Of a stretch of DNA of 32,291 nucleotides, positions 15,494-23,585 are shown one piece after another (positions within the stretch are counted from its first letter, which is position 1; each line of letters opens with the position of its first letter). The stretch spans positions 1-32,291 of the forward strand of contig CAOJCV010000004.1 in the NCBI GenBank assembly GCA_948432605.1, read 5' to 3'. Position numbers and translations under genes: made by a program. The notes under the pieces are model-generated. The model searched no databases, had not been told where the DNA came from, and saw nothing but the letters and a program-made list of their open reading frames with translations. Source of the stretch: an uncultured Mycoplasmatota bacterium. GTDB taxonomy: Bacteria > Bacillota_I > Bacilli_A > RF39 > UBA660.

Positions 15494-17425
15494 ATGCTTA
15501 ATAAAAAGATACCAGTTGCTATAGTTTTCTGTTGCACTTTCCTTTATATGGAAATTCTTTTTCGAATTTTTGCAGTTTCCTCTTTTTTTTCTTGGAATTT
15601 TATTTTTTTATTCTTATATATAATTTTTTTATCTTTTCTTTTTTCTTTTTGTATTTCTTTATTTCGTCAAAAAGTAAGTAAATTCCTTTTTTTCACGTTT
15701 TTGTTTTTTCAAACTTTGTGGTATTCTGGAGAAATCATTTTTAAAAATAGTTTTCATGTCTATTTTAGTCTTTCTACTACTTTATTTGCAGATCAAGCTT
15801 TGGGTTTTGCTAGTAAAATATTTGAAATATTATTTTCTTATTGGTGGCTCATTTTGCTTTTGTTTTTACCTTTTTTTCTTTGTATTTTCTTTCAAAAATA
15901 TATTAATTTTGAGAAACAAATGATGAACGCATCTATTATTCTTCTTTGTGTTAGTTTAACTAGTTATTTTATCTTTGTTGGCTTTTTACAAGACACATCT
16001 TCTTATCTTTCGCCAAATTCACTTTATTATCAAGTATTGAATAATCCTTTAAATAAGGAAACCTTTGGAGCCTTTCCTTCCATTTTTATAGAACTTAGAA
16101 AACTCCTTTTTCCTAAAAAAGAAGAAATTTTTCAAATAATACAAGATGATACAGTAAATGAGGATATTCCTATTGTTTATGAAAAAAATATTTTAGATAT
16201 TCCTTTTTCTTCTTTTATAGAAAAAGAAGAAGATTTAAAATTACGTTCCATGCATGAATTTTTTATGAAAGATATGGGTACTACTCAAAATAAATATAGT
16301 GGTTATTTTAAAGGTAAAAATTTGATTTTAATTATGGCAGAAAGTTTTAATTCTATTGCTGTTCATAAAGAATTAACGCCAACATTATATAAATTAAGTC
16401 ATGAAGGGTTTGTTTTTGAAAATTTTTATTCGCCAGTTATTTTAAGTACAATTGGAGGTGAGTTTCAAGAATTAACTAGTTTATATCCTGACCTTACTTT
16501 ATTGTCTAAAACTTTTCGGGCTGGTACCAATTATTTTCCTTTTGGCTATGGGAAAGTATTTCAAGACTCTGGTTATGAAATTTTTGCTTATCATAATCAT
16601 AAGTATCAATTTCAAGATCGAAATCAGTATTTAGCGTCTCTGGGGTTTACAAACTATTTAGGATGTGGGAATGGTCTTGAAAAACGAATTAATTGTTCTT
16701 TATGGCCAGAAAGTGATCAAGAAATGTTTTCAGCTACTATGTCAGATTATATGTTTGATAATAAACCTTTTTTTACTTATTATGTGACTGTAAGTGGACA
16801 TATGAGTTATAATTTTAAAAAAAATGATATGGCTATAAAAAATCAAGATTTTGTGAAAGATTTGCCATACTCAACTGATATAAAAGCTTATTTGGCAACT
16901 CAAATTGAACTTGATCGAGCTCTTCAAAATCTAATTGTTCATTTAGAAAAAAGTGGAAAATTAAAGGATACCGTTATTGCTTTAGTGGGAGATCATTATC
17001 CTTATGATATTAGTTTAGAGCATATTAATGAAATTGCAAATCCTAAAAGAGATGATATAATAGAAATTAATCGAAGTTATTTTATTTTATGGAATAGTGA
17101 AATGGAGTTTGTTTCGATTTCTAAAGTTGGGGGAAACATGGATGTTTTGCCAACCATTTTAAATCTTTTTGATATTTCATATGATTCTCGGCTTTTGATG
17201 GGGAAGGATTTACTGAGTCCAGAAGAAGGGTTAGTTATATTTGCTGATTCTAGTTGGATTAGTGATAAGGGAACTTTTTTAGCAAATAAAGGATTGTTTA
17301 TTCCTAAAGATCAAGTGCAAAATGAAGATTATGTAAAAAGAATGAATCAAATTGTATCAAATCGTATTAATTTGAGCAAATTAATTTTAGAAAAAGATTA
17401 TTATAAGAAAGTTTTAGGTGATTAA
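15494..17425 (+). CDS. LtaS-type membrane sulfatase-fold enzyme (lipoteichoic acid synthase-like)
   Basis: The 643-aa product has five N-terminal membrane segments (to about residue 165), a linker, and an extracellular alkaline-phosphatase/sulfatase-fold domain from about residue 275. Active-site landmarks fit the LtaS family. A metal-binding Glu283 lies in M-A-E-S-F. The nucleophile candidate Thr319 lies in S-T-I-G-G-E-F, which corresponds to the S-T-x-D-x-E-F loop of LtaS. Asp500-His501 lie in G-D-H-Y-P-Y, and a further His (Y-V-T-V-S-G-H-M-S-Y) supports metal or substrate binding. Such enzymes polymerise or transfer phosphoglycerol (or other alcohol-phosphate groups) from lipid donors onto envelope polymers. 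The exact polymer is not determinable. It ends 2 bases before asnB, suggesting coupled translation. Confidence 0.88.
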   Translation: MLNKKIPVAIVFCCTFLYMEILFRIFAVSSFFSWNFIFLFLYIIFLSFLFSFCISLFRQKVSKFLFFTFLFFQTLWYSGEIIFKNSFHVYFSLSTTLFADQALGFASKIFEILFSYWWLILLLFLPFFLCIFFQKYINFEKQMMNASIILLCVSLTSYFIFVGFLQDTSSYLSPNSLYYQVLNNPLNKETFGAFPSIFIELRKLLFPKKEEIFQIIQDDTVNEDIPIVYEKNILDIPFSSFIEKEEDLKLRSMHEFFMKDMGTTQNKYSGYFKGKNLILIMAESFNSIAVHKELTPTLYKLSHEGFVFENFYSPVILSTIGGEFQELTSLYPDLTLLSKTFRAGTNYFPFGYGKVFQDSGYEIFAYHNHKYQFQDRNQYLASLGFTNYLGCGNGLEKRINCSLWPESDQEMFSATMSDYMFDNKPFFTYYVTVSGHMSYNFKKNDMAIKNQDFVKDLPYSTDIKAYLATQIELDRALQNLIVHLEKSGKLKDTVIALVGDHYPYDISLEHINEIANPKRDDIIEINRSYFILWNSEMEFVSISKVGGNMDVLPTILNLFDISYDSRLLMGKDLLSPEEGLVIFADSSWISDKGTFLANKGLFIPKDQVQNEDYVKRMNQIVSNRINLSKLILEKDYYKKVLGD

Positions 17426-17427
17426 AT

Positions 17428-19233
17428 ATGTGTGGAATTGCTGGTTTTGTAGGTAATGTAAAAAATAAAAAAAATGTTTTGAAAAAGATGACAGATCGTA
17501 TTCAACATCGTGGTCCAGATTCTGAAGGCTTTTATATAGAAGGTAATGTAGCTTTAGGACAAAGAAGATTATCTATTATAGACATTGAAGGTGGATATCA
17601 ACCGATGTTTAGTTATGATAAAAAGCTAGTGGTTGTTTTTAATGGTGAAATTTATAATTATAAAGAATTAAAAGAAGAACTTTTAGATTATCCATTTGAA
17701 ACAACTTGTGATACTGAAATTTTGCTAGCTGGTTATAAAGCTTGGGGTAAGAATTTGCCAGATCATTTACGTGGTATGTTTTCTTTTGCTCTTTATGATA
17801 TTGAAGAGAAAACTTTGTTTTGTGCTAGAGATCATTTTGGAATAAAACCATTTTATTATTATGAAGAAGATGGAGTTTTTCTGTTTGCTTCTGAAATTAA
17901 AGCCTTTTTAGATCATCCAAATTTTAAGAAGAAGTTTAATGAATCTATATTATCTAGTTATTTATCTTTTAGTTTTACCCCAACTACAGAAACTTTTTTT
18001 GAAGGTGTGAAACGTTTAGATGCTGGTTATTCTTTAACTTATGCTAGTGGATCTTTATCAATAGAACCTTATTTTTCTCTTTCTTTTCCGATAATCTCAA
18101 AAGATTATGATTCCGTTGTCCAAAATATTTCTCAAGTAATGCATGACAGTACTATTCATCATATGATCAGTGATGTGGAAGTTGGTTCTTTCTTATCTAG
18201 TGGTATTGATTCTTCTTATATTGTATCCATGGCTCGACCTAAAAAAACTTCTACAGTTGGATATGACATTCCAAAATATAATGAAATTGACTATGCAAAA
18301 GATTTGGCAGATAAATTAGGTATTCAAAATATAAGTAAAAAAATTAGTAAAAAAGAATATATGAATGTTTTAGATAAAATCATGTATCATATGGATGAAC
18401 CTGCCAGTGATCCTGCTGTTGTAGCACTTTATTTTGTAGCTAAGCTTGCCAGTGAAGACGTTAAAGTTGTGTTATCAGGAGAAGGTGCTGATGAGTTTTT
18501 TGGAGGATATAACTCGTATCGTGAAGAAGTGGATTTTTCCTTTTATAATAAAATTCCTTTTGGTATTCGTCATGCGATTTCTAAATTTTTCTCATTGTTT
18601 CCTCCAATACGTGGAATTAACTTTTTGGTTCGTCGTGGACAGAAGTTGGAAGATTCTTATATTGGGGTAAATAAGGTTTGGAGTGAGAAAGAAGTAGAAA
18701 GACTTTTAAAAATTCCTATTACAATTACGAATCAAGAAATTACTAAACCAGTTTTTGATGAGTTTAGGGGATGTAGTAATCTTGTCAAAATGCAAGCTAT
18801 TGATATCCATTTTTGGTTAATGAAAGATATTTTGCAAAAAGCAGATCGTATGACTATGGCAAATTCAATTGAAGGTAGAGTTCCATTTGTTGATAAAGAA
18901 GTTTTTCGTGTTGCTTCTTCTTTGCCTTTAGAATATAAAGTTACAAAAGAAAATACTAAAGTTGCTTTAAGAGACGCGGCTAAAAAAGATATTCCAAATG
19001 AATCATATAAAAAGAAAAAGTTAGGATTTCCTGTTCCTATTCGTGATTGGATGCGAGAAGAAGATGTTTATGAAAATATAAAGAAAACGTTTTCTTCTAA
19101 CGTGGCTAAAAAGTATTTTGATACAGATTATTTAATTAAATTACTTGAAGATCATAAGGCTCACAAAAAGGATAATTATCGTAAAATATGGAATGTATAT
19201 TGTTTTTTAAGATGGTACAAAGTATTCTTTTAG
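17428..19233 (+). CDS. asnB: Glutamine-dependent asparagine synthase family protein (AsnB-type)
   Basis: The 601-aa product has both AsnB domains. The N-terminal glutamine amidotransferase class II domain starts at the catalytic Cys2 (M-C-G-I-A-G-F) and contains HRGPDSEGFY, RRLSIID and FNGEIYNY. The synthetase domain has the pyrophosphate loop F-L-S-S-G-I-D-S-S at about residues 255-263, where the usual second Ser-Gly is S-S-G as in several Bacillota homologues, and V-L-S-G-E-G-A-D-E-F-F-G-G-Y. It either makes asparagine from aspartate or, as shown for B. subtilis AsnB, amidates meso-diaminopimelate in peptidoglycan precursors. Coupling to an envelope-polymer gene favours, but does not prove, the latter. 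The ribosome site (GGTGA) is inside the end of the upstream gene. Confidence 0.92.
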   Translation: MCGIAGFVGNVKNKKNVLKKMTDRIQHRGPDSEGFYIEGNVALGQRRLSIIDIEGGYQPMFSYDKKLVVVFNGEIYNYKELKEELLDYPFETTCDTEILLAGYKAWGKNLPDHLRGMFSFALYDIEEKTLFCARDHFGIKPFYYYEEDGVFLFASEIKAFLDHPNFKKKFNESILSSYLSFSFTPTTETFFEGVKRLDAGYSLTYASGSLSIEPYFSLSFPIISKDYDSVVQNISQVMHDSTIHHMISDVEVGSFLSSGIDSSYIVSMARPKKTSTVGYDIPKYNEIDYAKDLADKLGIQNISKKISKKEYMNVLDKIMYHMDEPASDPAVVALYFVAKLASEDVKVVLSGEGADEFFGGYNSYREEVDFSFYNKIPFGIRHAISKFFSLFPPIRGINFLVRRGQKLEDSYIGVNKVWSEKEVERLLKIPITITNQEITKPVFDEFRGCSNLVKMQAIDIHFWLMKDILQKADRMTMANSIEGRVPFVDKEVFRVASSLPLEYKVTKENTKVALRDAAKKDIPNESYKKKKLGFPVPIRDWMREEDVYENIKKTFSSNVAKKYFDTDYLIKLLEDHKAHKKDNYRKIWNVYCFLRWYKVFF

Positions 19234-19312
19234 GAAGTTTTTTCTTTCTTTTTTCTTGCTTTTCATAAGAAATTATTGTAGTATATTATATTATTTCAAG
19301 GGGTTTTGAAGT

Positions 19313-20851
19313 ATGAACGAAGATTTGAAAAGAATTAAAAAATTATATGGAGAAAAGATGGCTCATTTATGTCGGGAATTATTTCCATCTCTTTTAGAAG
19401 AAAAAGGAGATTTACCAAGATTATTAGAAACTTATTTTGCTCCAAATTGTCAATTATGTGAAGATATACTACTACATAATGCTACAGTTTCTTTTTCATC
19501 CTTTTTATATAAAAAAGCAAGGCAAGAAGAAGATATTTTAGCTAAAACAAACAAAACTCCTAAAGAGCTTTTTGCTGAAGTAGGGTATGATTTTTATGAA
19601 TGCCAAACAGTGGATGAAATTCAAAGTTTTAAAAAGTATTATCAAAAAAATGAAGAACTGTGTACGTTTCGTTGTAATAGAGAAAAAACACATCATGTTT
19701 TCTTTGCTGTAAAAAAACAAGTTGAAACTATTAAAAGATCTGACAATCCAAGACGGCAAGATGAGTATGGCATTTCAGTGTTAAGTATTCAATTTACTAA
19801 AACAAACCCATCTTTTCTTTCTATTAAAAATCGTTATAATCATACTGTACCAAATCCTGATTCAACTTTTATGAATAATTTAGATCTTATTATCCCTGGA
19901 CTTACTTTTGCTTTTGAAAATACTTATGACATTTCTATAAAAAATAGAGAATGTCAATTTGAGCTTCCTCATTATCACATGGGGGGAGATAATAAATTTT
20001 ATAAATATAATTATGAAATAAACGGAATTTACTATTGTGTAAATAATACTATTCTTGATAATGGAAAAGTTATTCATTTTGATCCTTCAAAATATCTTTT
20101 ATTTGACTATTTTTTATTGGATTTACAAAAAGATAAAAAAATTTTTCTTTATGATGAAAATTTAACTGATTCTTTTTCTGGTCATTTTGTCAAAAGCATT
20201 TTGGTAAAAAAAGAGGGAAAGAAAAAGATTATTACTGTATATTTTGAATCAAATTCTGTTCCTATGATAATGTTATTAGATAAAGAAAATCGCATAAAGG
20301 AACTTATTTGTAATACATTTTCACAAATTCAAGATGATTTTTGTATGTATGTTCAATATATTGAAAAACTTAATATAGATGCAGTACAATTTATTGGGGA
20401 TAATTTTTTTAGAATGAATAAAACTCTTTCTGAAATTAAATGTTCTCATTTAAAACAAGTTGGAAATTACTTTTTGGAATCTAATAACTCTTTGACTCAG
20501 TTTTCTGCCAATCAATTAGAAATCATTGGTGAGAATAGTATTACTTATAATATTATTTTAAGGAAACTTGACATTCAACAAATTCGATATATTGGATCTT
20601 ATTCTTTTTTCTTTAATAATGCTTTAAAAGAACTTTCTTTTTTGTATTTAGAAAAACTTGGAAAATCTGTTTTTTTTAATAATATCTCAGTAGATACTAT
20701 TACTTGTAATTATAGAATTCTAGGTGGTCTTAAATTTTTTCAGAATAATGATCATAAAAGTTTACGAAATTTGAAAAAGAAGATTCATTATTATCAACTA
20801 AAAAATTCTTTAGAATGTTCTTTACATGATACTTTGAAATTAGATAGATAA
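19313..20851 (+). CDS. Leucine-rich-repeat (BspA-type) protein without signal peptide, uncharacterised family
   Basis: The product is 512 aa from the ATG at 19313, 9 bases after AAGGGG. The first about 340 residues form an unrecognised globular region with conserved-looking segments (KTPKELFAEVGYDFYEC, RRQDEYGISVLSIQF, SIKNRYNHTVPNPDSTF, NLDLIIPGL). I recall these segments in hypothetical proteins of gut Bacillota genomes; this is memory, not a search. From about residue 350 there are about six degenerate BspA-type leucine-rich repeats of the LRR_5 kind (I-G-D-N-F-F, V-G-N-Y-F-L, I-G-E-N-S-I, I-G-S-Y-S-F, L-G-K-S-V-F). BspA-type repeats are usually on secreted proteins, but this one has no signal peptide or membrane anchor and should be cytosolic. 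Function unknown; protein binding is likely. Confidence 0.72.
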   Translation: MNEDLKRIKKLYGEKMAHLCRELFPSLLEEKGDLPRLLETYFAPNCQLCEDILLHNATVSFSSFLYKKARQEEDILAKTNKTPKELFAEVGYDFYECQTVDEIQSFKKYYQKNEELCTFRCNREKTHHVFFAVKKQVETIKRSDNPRRQDEYGISVLSIQFTKTNPSFLSIKNRYNHTVPNPDSTFMNNLDLIIPGLTFAFENTYDISIKNRECQFELPHYHMGGDNKFYKYNYEINGIYYCVNNTILDNGKVIHFDPSKYLLFDYFLLDLQKDKKIFLYDENLTDSFSGHFVKSILVKKEGKKKIITVYFESNSVPMIMLLDKENRIKELICNTFSQIQDDFCMYVQYIEKLNIDAVQFIGDNFFRMNKTLSEIKCSHLKQVGNYFLESNNSLTQFSANQLEIIGENSITYNIILRKLDIQQIRYIGSYSFFFNNALKELSFLYLEKLGKSVFFNNISVDTITCNYRILGGLKFFQNNDHKSLRNLKKKIHYYQLKNSLECSLHDTLKLDR

Positions 20852-20896
20852 AATTTAGCAAATTTTGTCTTTTGTTGTACTTTAAAAATTTTTTTT

Positions 20897-20905
20897 TGAT
20901 ATACT
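20897..20905 (+). promoter_or_regulatory. Extended -10 promoter for the PAP2 phosphatase gene
   Basis: TGATATACT, with TATACT at 20900-20905. A possible -35 TTGTAC (20875-20880) is 19 bp upstream, which is long, so the TG extension probably compensates. Confidence 0.6.
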
Positions 20906-20925
20906 TATAATAAAGAAGGTGTAAT

Positions 20926-21528
20926 ATGAAGAGTGTTTTTTACTTGCATATTTCTATTATAAGTTTTTTTTGTTTTTTCTTTTTAACAATATTTATTATT
21001 AATGGAAATCAATTATTTTTTGATATGCCTATTTATAATTTTTTTAATAATTTTTCTATGACTGCTTTTTTTAAATTTATAACTGATTTTGGAAATGTTC
21101 CTTTTCTATGTTTTTTTCTCTTTTTAACATTTTTCATTTTTAAAGAAAAGAAAAATTTTAAGTTTCTTTTGGTTATGATGCTATTTGAAGTTTTTGCTAA
21201 TATTCTTTTAAAAAATTTCTTTTGTCGTCCTAGACCCACCATTTGTTGGCTTATTGATGAGACTGGTTTTTCTTTTCCAAGTGGGCATATGATGGCTTCT
21301 ACAATGTTTTATGGATTATGTAGTTATTTTCTTTGTTCTTCAAATTGTAAAAAGATTTTAAAAATTATTGGAACGGGTTTCTTTTTTCTTTTAATTTTTA
21401 CAATAGGTGTAAGTCGTGTTTATTTAGGTGTACATTATGCCAGTGATATTTTGGGAGGATTTTTAGTAAGTATGTGTATTATGTGTTTTGGTATTTTTTT
21501 CTTTCAAAATATGCATAATAAAAGATAG
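20926..21528 (+). CDS. PAP2-family membrane lipid phosphatase
   Basis: The 200-aa product has five or six hydrophobic segments and the complete phosphatase signature: K96-x6-R103-P104 (K-N-F-F-C-R-P-R-P), P118-S-G-H121 and S163-R164-x5-H170-x3-D174. His121 and His170 are the expected catalytic pair. Family members remove phosphate from phosphatidic acid, phosphatidylglycerol phosphate or undecaprenyl pyrophosphate (BcrC/PgpB type). Which one applies here is not visible, although the active site would face outside the membrane, consistent with recycling of a lipid carrier. It has its own promoter and meets a convergent gene at a shared terminator. Confidence 0.9.
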   Translation: MKSVFYLHISIISFFCFFFLTIFIINGNQLFFDMPIYNFFNNFSMTAFFKFITDFGNVPFLCFFLFLTFFIFKEKKNFKFLLVMMLFEVFANILLKNFFCRPRPTICWLIDETGFSFPSGHMMASTMFYGLCSYFLCSSNCKKILKIIGTGFFFLLIFTIGVSRVYLGVHYASDILGGFLVSMCIMCFGIFFFQNMHNKR

Positions 21529-21558
21529 ATGCGTTATTTCTTTTTATATCTATCTTTT
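21520..21558. terminator. Shared terminator of the convergent PAP2 and CmpB-type genes
   Basis: An 11-bp perfect stem AAAAGATAGAT / ATCTATCTTTT with a 17-nt loop. The stem includes the last codons of both genes; T-rich sequence follows on each strand. Confidence 0.8.
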
Positions 21559-22220
21559 ATTTTTTTTAATTGTAAGTTAGGAAATGCATGAATCATACGT
21601 TTTTCAAATGTTTTTTTCGATTGTTCAATTTGTTTTTTTACAAGAGAAGTGATTCTTTCTGTATCATCTTTTTTTAAGATTTGCTTTTTTTGAGTTTCTT
21701 TACTTACTTTTTGGATATCATTTATTATTTTGTAAGATACGAAATTGTCTAATATATATATAATTATTAATATAATGCATATTGTGTATAAAATACTACT
21801 TGGAATTTTTTCGTAAAGATGGAAGAAAAAGGGATTTATTTTATACATGATAAGCAATCCAAATATTCCAAAAGGAATCATAGTTTCAAGACATATTCGT
21901 CCATTAATATGAAATCTTTTTTGGGAATAATCCCACCATCTTGTATGAAATATTTTTTCTAAAAAATAACTTGTAAAATATTCTAATATAGAACATGAAA
22001 GGACTATCATAATAAATAATGTAATTGGATCACCTAGGTATTTCACTAAAATTATTGTCATGAAGATGACTCCATATCCATAAATAGGACAATAAGGACC
22101 AATTAAAAAACCACGATTGATAAATTTTCGTTTTTCTATAAGTTTACAACAAACTTCCAAACACCAGCCTAAAAAAGCATAGGTAAAAAATAATAAAATT
22201 AAAATACAACTATTTCTCAT
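21534..22220 (-). CDS. Putative ABC-transporter type IV / CmpB-like membrane protein
   Basis: The 228-aa product has five or six membrane segments. The N-terminus has the family pattern Y-x-F-L-G-W-x-x-E (Y-A-F-L-G-W-C-L-E), followed by a FINRGFLIGPYCPIYGYG motif and the later LEYFTSYFLEKIF and RWWDYS elements. These mark the putative ABC-transporter type IV (CmpB) family, whose transported substrate and partner are unknown. The C-terminal about 50 residues are basic and helical. No ABC ATPase gene is adjacent. The ATG at 22220 lacks a ribosome site and lies about 6 bases downstream of the predicted transcription start, so the message may be leaderless. Confidence 0.8.
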   Translation of the reverse strand: MRNSCILILLFFTYAFLGWCLEVCCKLIEKRKFINRGFLIGPYCPIYGYGVIFMTIILVKYLGDPITLFIMIVLSCSILEYFTSYFLEKIFHTRWWDYSQKRFHINGRICLETMIPFGIFGLLIMYKINPFFFHLYEKIPSSILYTICIILIIIYILDNFVSYKIINDIQKVSKETQKKQILKKDDTERITSLVKKQIEQSKKTFEKRMIHAFPNLQLKKIKDRYKKK

Positions 22221-22232
22221 ACTATGTATTGT

Positions 22233-22261
22233 ATCATATTTTTTTGTAAACTAATAGTCAA
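22233..22261 (-). promoter_or_regulatory. Promoter of the CmpB-like gene
   Basis: Minus strand: -35 TTGACT (22261-22256), 17-bp spacer, -10 TATGAT (22238-22233). An overlapping TACAAT lies at 22233-22228. The start is expected at about 22226, only about 5 bases before the ATG. Confidence 0.65.
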
Positions 22262-22300
22262 TTTTTATTTTTTGTGGGTTTAATTTGCGATGAAAACGTG

Positions 22301-22306
22301 TATAAT
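22301..22306 (+). promoter_or_regulatory. Putative -10 box for the ytxH-like gene
   Basis: TATAAT at 22301-22306 with no convincing -35 box; transcription would start near 22313, ahead of the AAAGGATGG ribosome site. Confidence 0.45.
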
Positions 22307-22332
22307 AATAATATCGAAAGGATGGTTTTGAA

Positions 22333-22728
22333 ATGAAAAAGAAAACTGTTGGAGCATTACTTGGAGGAGCCGCAATTGGAGCAGGACTTGGTATTTTATT
22401 TGCACCTAAAAGTGGAGCAGAAACACGTGCTGAATTAAAATCTAAGATGGATGAATTAGTAAAAAAAGCAAAAGAAGTAGATATGGATGATGTGAAAGAA
22501 TATGTAATTCAAAAATCTGATGAAATTGAGGCTGCTTTAAAAGATTTGGATACTGAAAAAGTTATGAAAATTGCTCGTCAAAAAGCAAAAGATATTCAAA
22601 AAAGTGCTAAAGATTTGGTTAATTATGTGAAAGACAAAGGAGAACCAATGTTAGAAGAAGCTGCTGATGCTGTTCGTGAGAAAGCGATTGCTGTGACTAA
22701 AAGCGTTTTAGCTAAATTAGAAGGATAA
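22333..22728 (+). CDS. YtxH-like protein
   Basis: The 131-aa product begins with a Gly/Ala-rich hydrophobic segment (GALLGGAAIGAGLGILFAPKSG), the YtxH-family hallmark ending in A-P-K-S-G-x-E-T-R. This is followed by a long charged alpha-helical tail rich in Lys, Glu, Asp and Ala, with heptad-like spacing. YtxH-like proteins are small membrane-associated proteins; some Bacillus members are stress-induced, but a molecular function is not established. The ATG at 22333 follows AAAGGATGG. No terminator hairpin is evident after the stop codon. Confidence 0.85.
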   Translation: MKKKTVGALLGGAAIGAGLGILFAPKSGAETRAELKSKMDELVKKAKEVDMDDVKEYVIQKSDEIEAALKDLDTEKVMKIARQKAKDIQKSAKDLVNYVKDKGEPMLEEAADAVREKAIAVTKSVLAKLEG

Positions 22729-22814
22729 ATTGATTCATACTATTTATTCTTTTTTTTGGGTTACAAAATGCTTTTTCTTTTATGTCTAATTTATTATAAC
22801 CGACCTAATAATAG

Positions 22815-23510
22815 AAAATGATTGGACAGTAACTAAAGCAAATATCAAAATGAATAGAAAATATGGGCAAATGCAATCATATTAAAGGAAGAAACCATCG
22901 CTTACTCAAATGGTTCAGTAATACCAGAAGATAATATTTAAAGTTATTTTGTCTGGATCCCAAGATATAAATATAAAATATTCAATGATAGTTTATATAA
23001 TGGTTTAACTGAAATAGATAATAGTACAGTACTAAGAAAAAAAAGTTGAGTTTGAAAGTAAAGGTGTACCCCAAGCGAAGGAAATAAAAATAATGAATTG
23101 TTAACACATCCAGCCTTTATATCGTTTAATAGTAATGGATTTTGGGTAGGTAAGTTTGAAACGAGTAAGAGTAATTCTGCTCCAGAAAATAGTATTAATG
23201 CTTTGGGAATACAAATTAAATCAAATGTAGTATCATGGAAAAATATAAATGTTGATAATGTGTTTTATATATAATAAAAAATATGGAATGGGAAGCTATA
23301 GCCTATTTATAGTATTCAAAGTATGTAAGTGAAACTAGTGTTAGAATAAATAATCATTCAGGATACCTAACAGGAAACATCAGTGAAATTTATGATATAG
23401 GTGGTAGTGATTGTGTCAATGGTTCAGAATCTGGAAGTTTTTTTTATCATGTTTCTGGGGTATTAGAGTCTTGGTTAGGATTTCGAGTAGTACTTACACC
23501 TACTTTTTGA
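22815..23510 (+). pseudogene. Remnant of a surface-protein gene (FGE-like C-terminal domain), multiple frame errors
   Basis: The stretch between ytxH and the alarmone synthetase has no intact gene but reads as homologous protein in shifting frames. WANAIILKEETIAYSNGSVIPEDNI, then a stop at 22938-22940, then SYFVWIPRYKYKIFN; frame change near 23040; VEFESKGVPQ; frame change near 23080; NKNNELLTHPAF, GFWVGKFET and SNVVSWKNINVDNVF; stop; MEWEAIAYL, stop, YSKYVSETSVRINNHSGYLTGN, ISEIYDIGG and WLGFRVVL. These blocks are the usual order in a class of gut-Bacillota surface proteins whose C-terminal domain looks like a formylglycine-generating-enzyme/C-type-lectin-like fold (memory and inference). 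At least three internal stops and two frameshifts, plus apparent deletions, make it non-functional. The left boundary is uncertain. Confidence 0.75.
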
Positions 23511-23534
23511 TTTTTTTGAAAAATATGGTATAAT
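23507..23534 (+). promoter_or_regulatory. Promoter of the RelQ-type alarmone synthetase gene
   Basis: -35 TTGATT (23507-23512, overlapping the last stop of the pseudogene), 16-bp spacer, extended -10 TGGTATAAT with TATAAT at 23529-23534. The start is expected near 23541, directly in front of a hairpin. Confidence 0.6.
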
Positions 23535-23541
23535 ATATTGA

Positions 23542-23570
23542 GAAGTGATTTAATTCACTTTTCTTTTTTT
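23542..23570 (+). terminator. Terminator-like hairpin in the leader of the alarmone synthetase gene
   Basis: AAGTGA / TCACTT stem (23543-23548 and 23555-23560) around TTTAAT, followed by TTCTTTTTTT. It lies after the promoter and before the ribosome site (GAGG, 23576-23579). It could therefore be an attenuator in the 5' leader, or a relic terminator of the upstream gene. Confidence 0.55.
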
Positions 23571-23585
23571 GAATTGAGGTTTTTT

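Noticed and set aside
18446-18670. Plus-strand 74-codon frame inside asnB
   Set aside because: It lies entirely within the conserved asnB synthetase domain and is out of frame with it.
20850-20866. AAAATTT / AAATTTT inverted repeat after the leucine-rich-repeat gene as a terminator
   Set aside because: The stem is A/T only and no T-run follows, so it is too weak to call.
23538-23585. Earlier in-frame start for the alarmone synthetase
   Set aside because: It would translate the promoter-proximal hairpin and T-run (H-F-S-F-F). The ATG at 23586 has the ribosome site and fits the RelQ family length.
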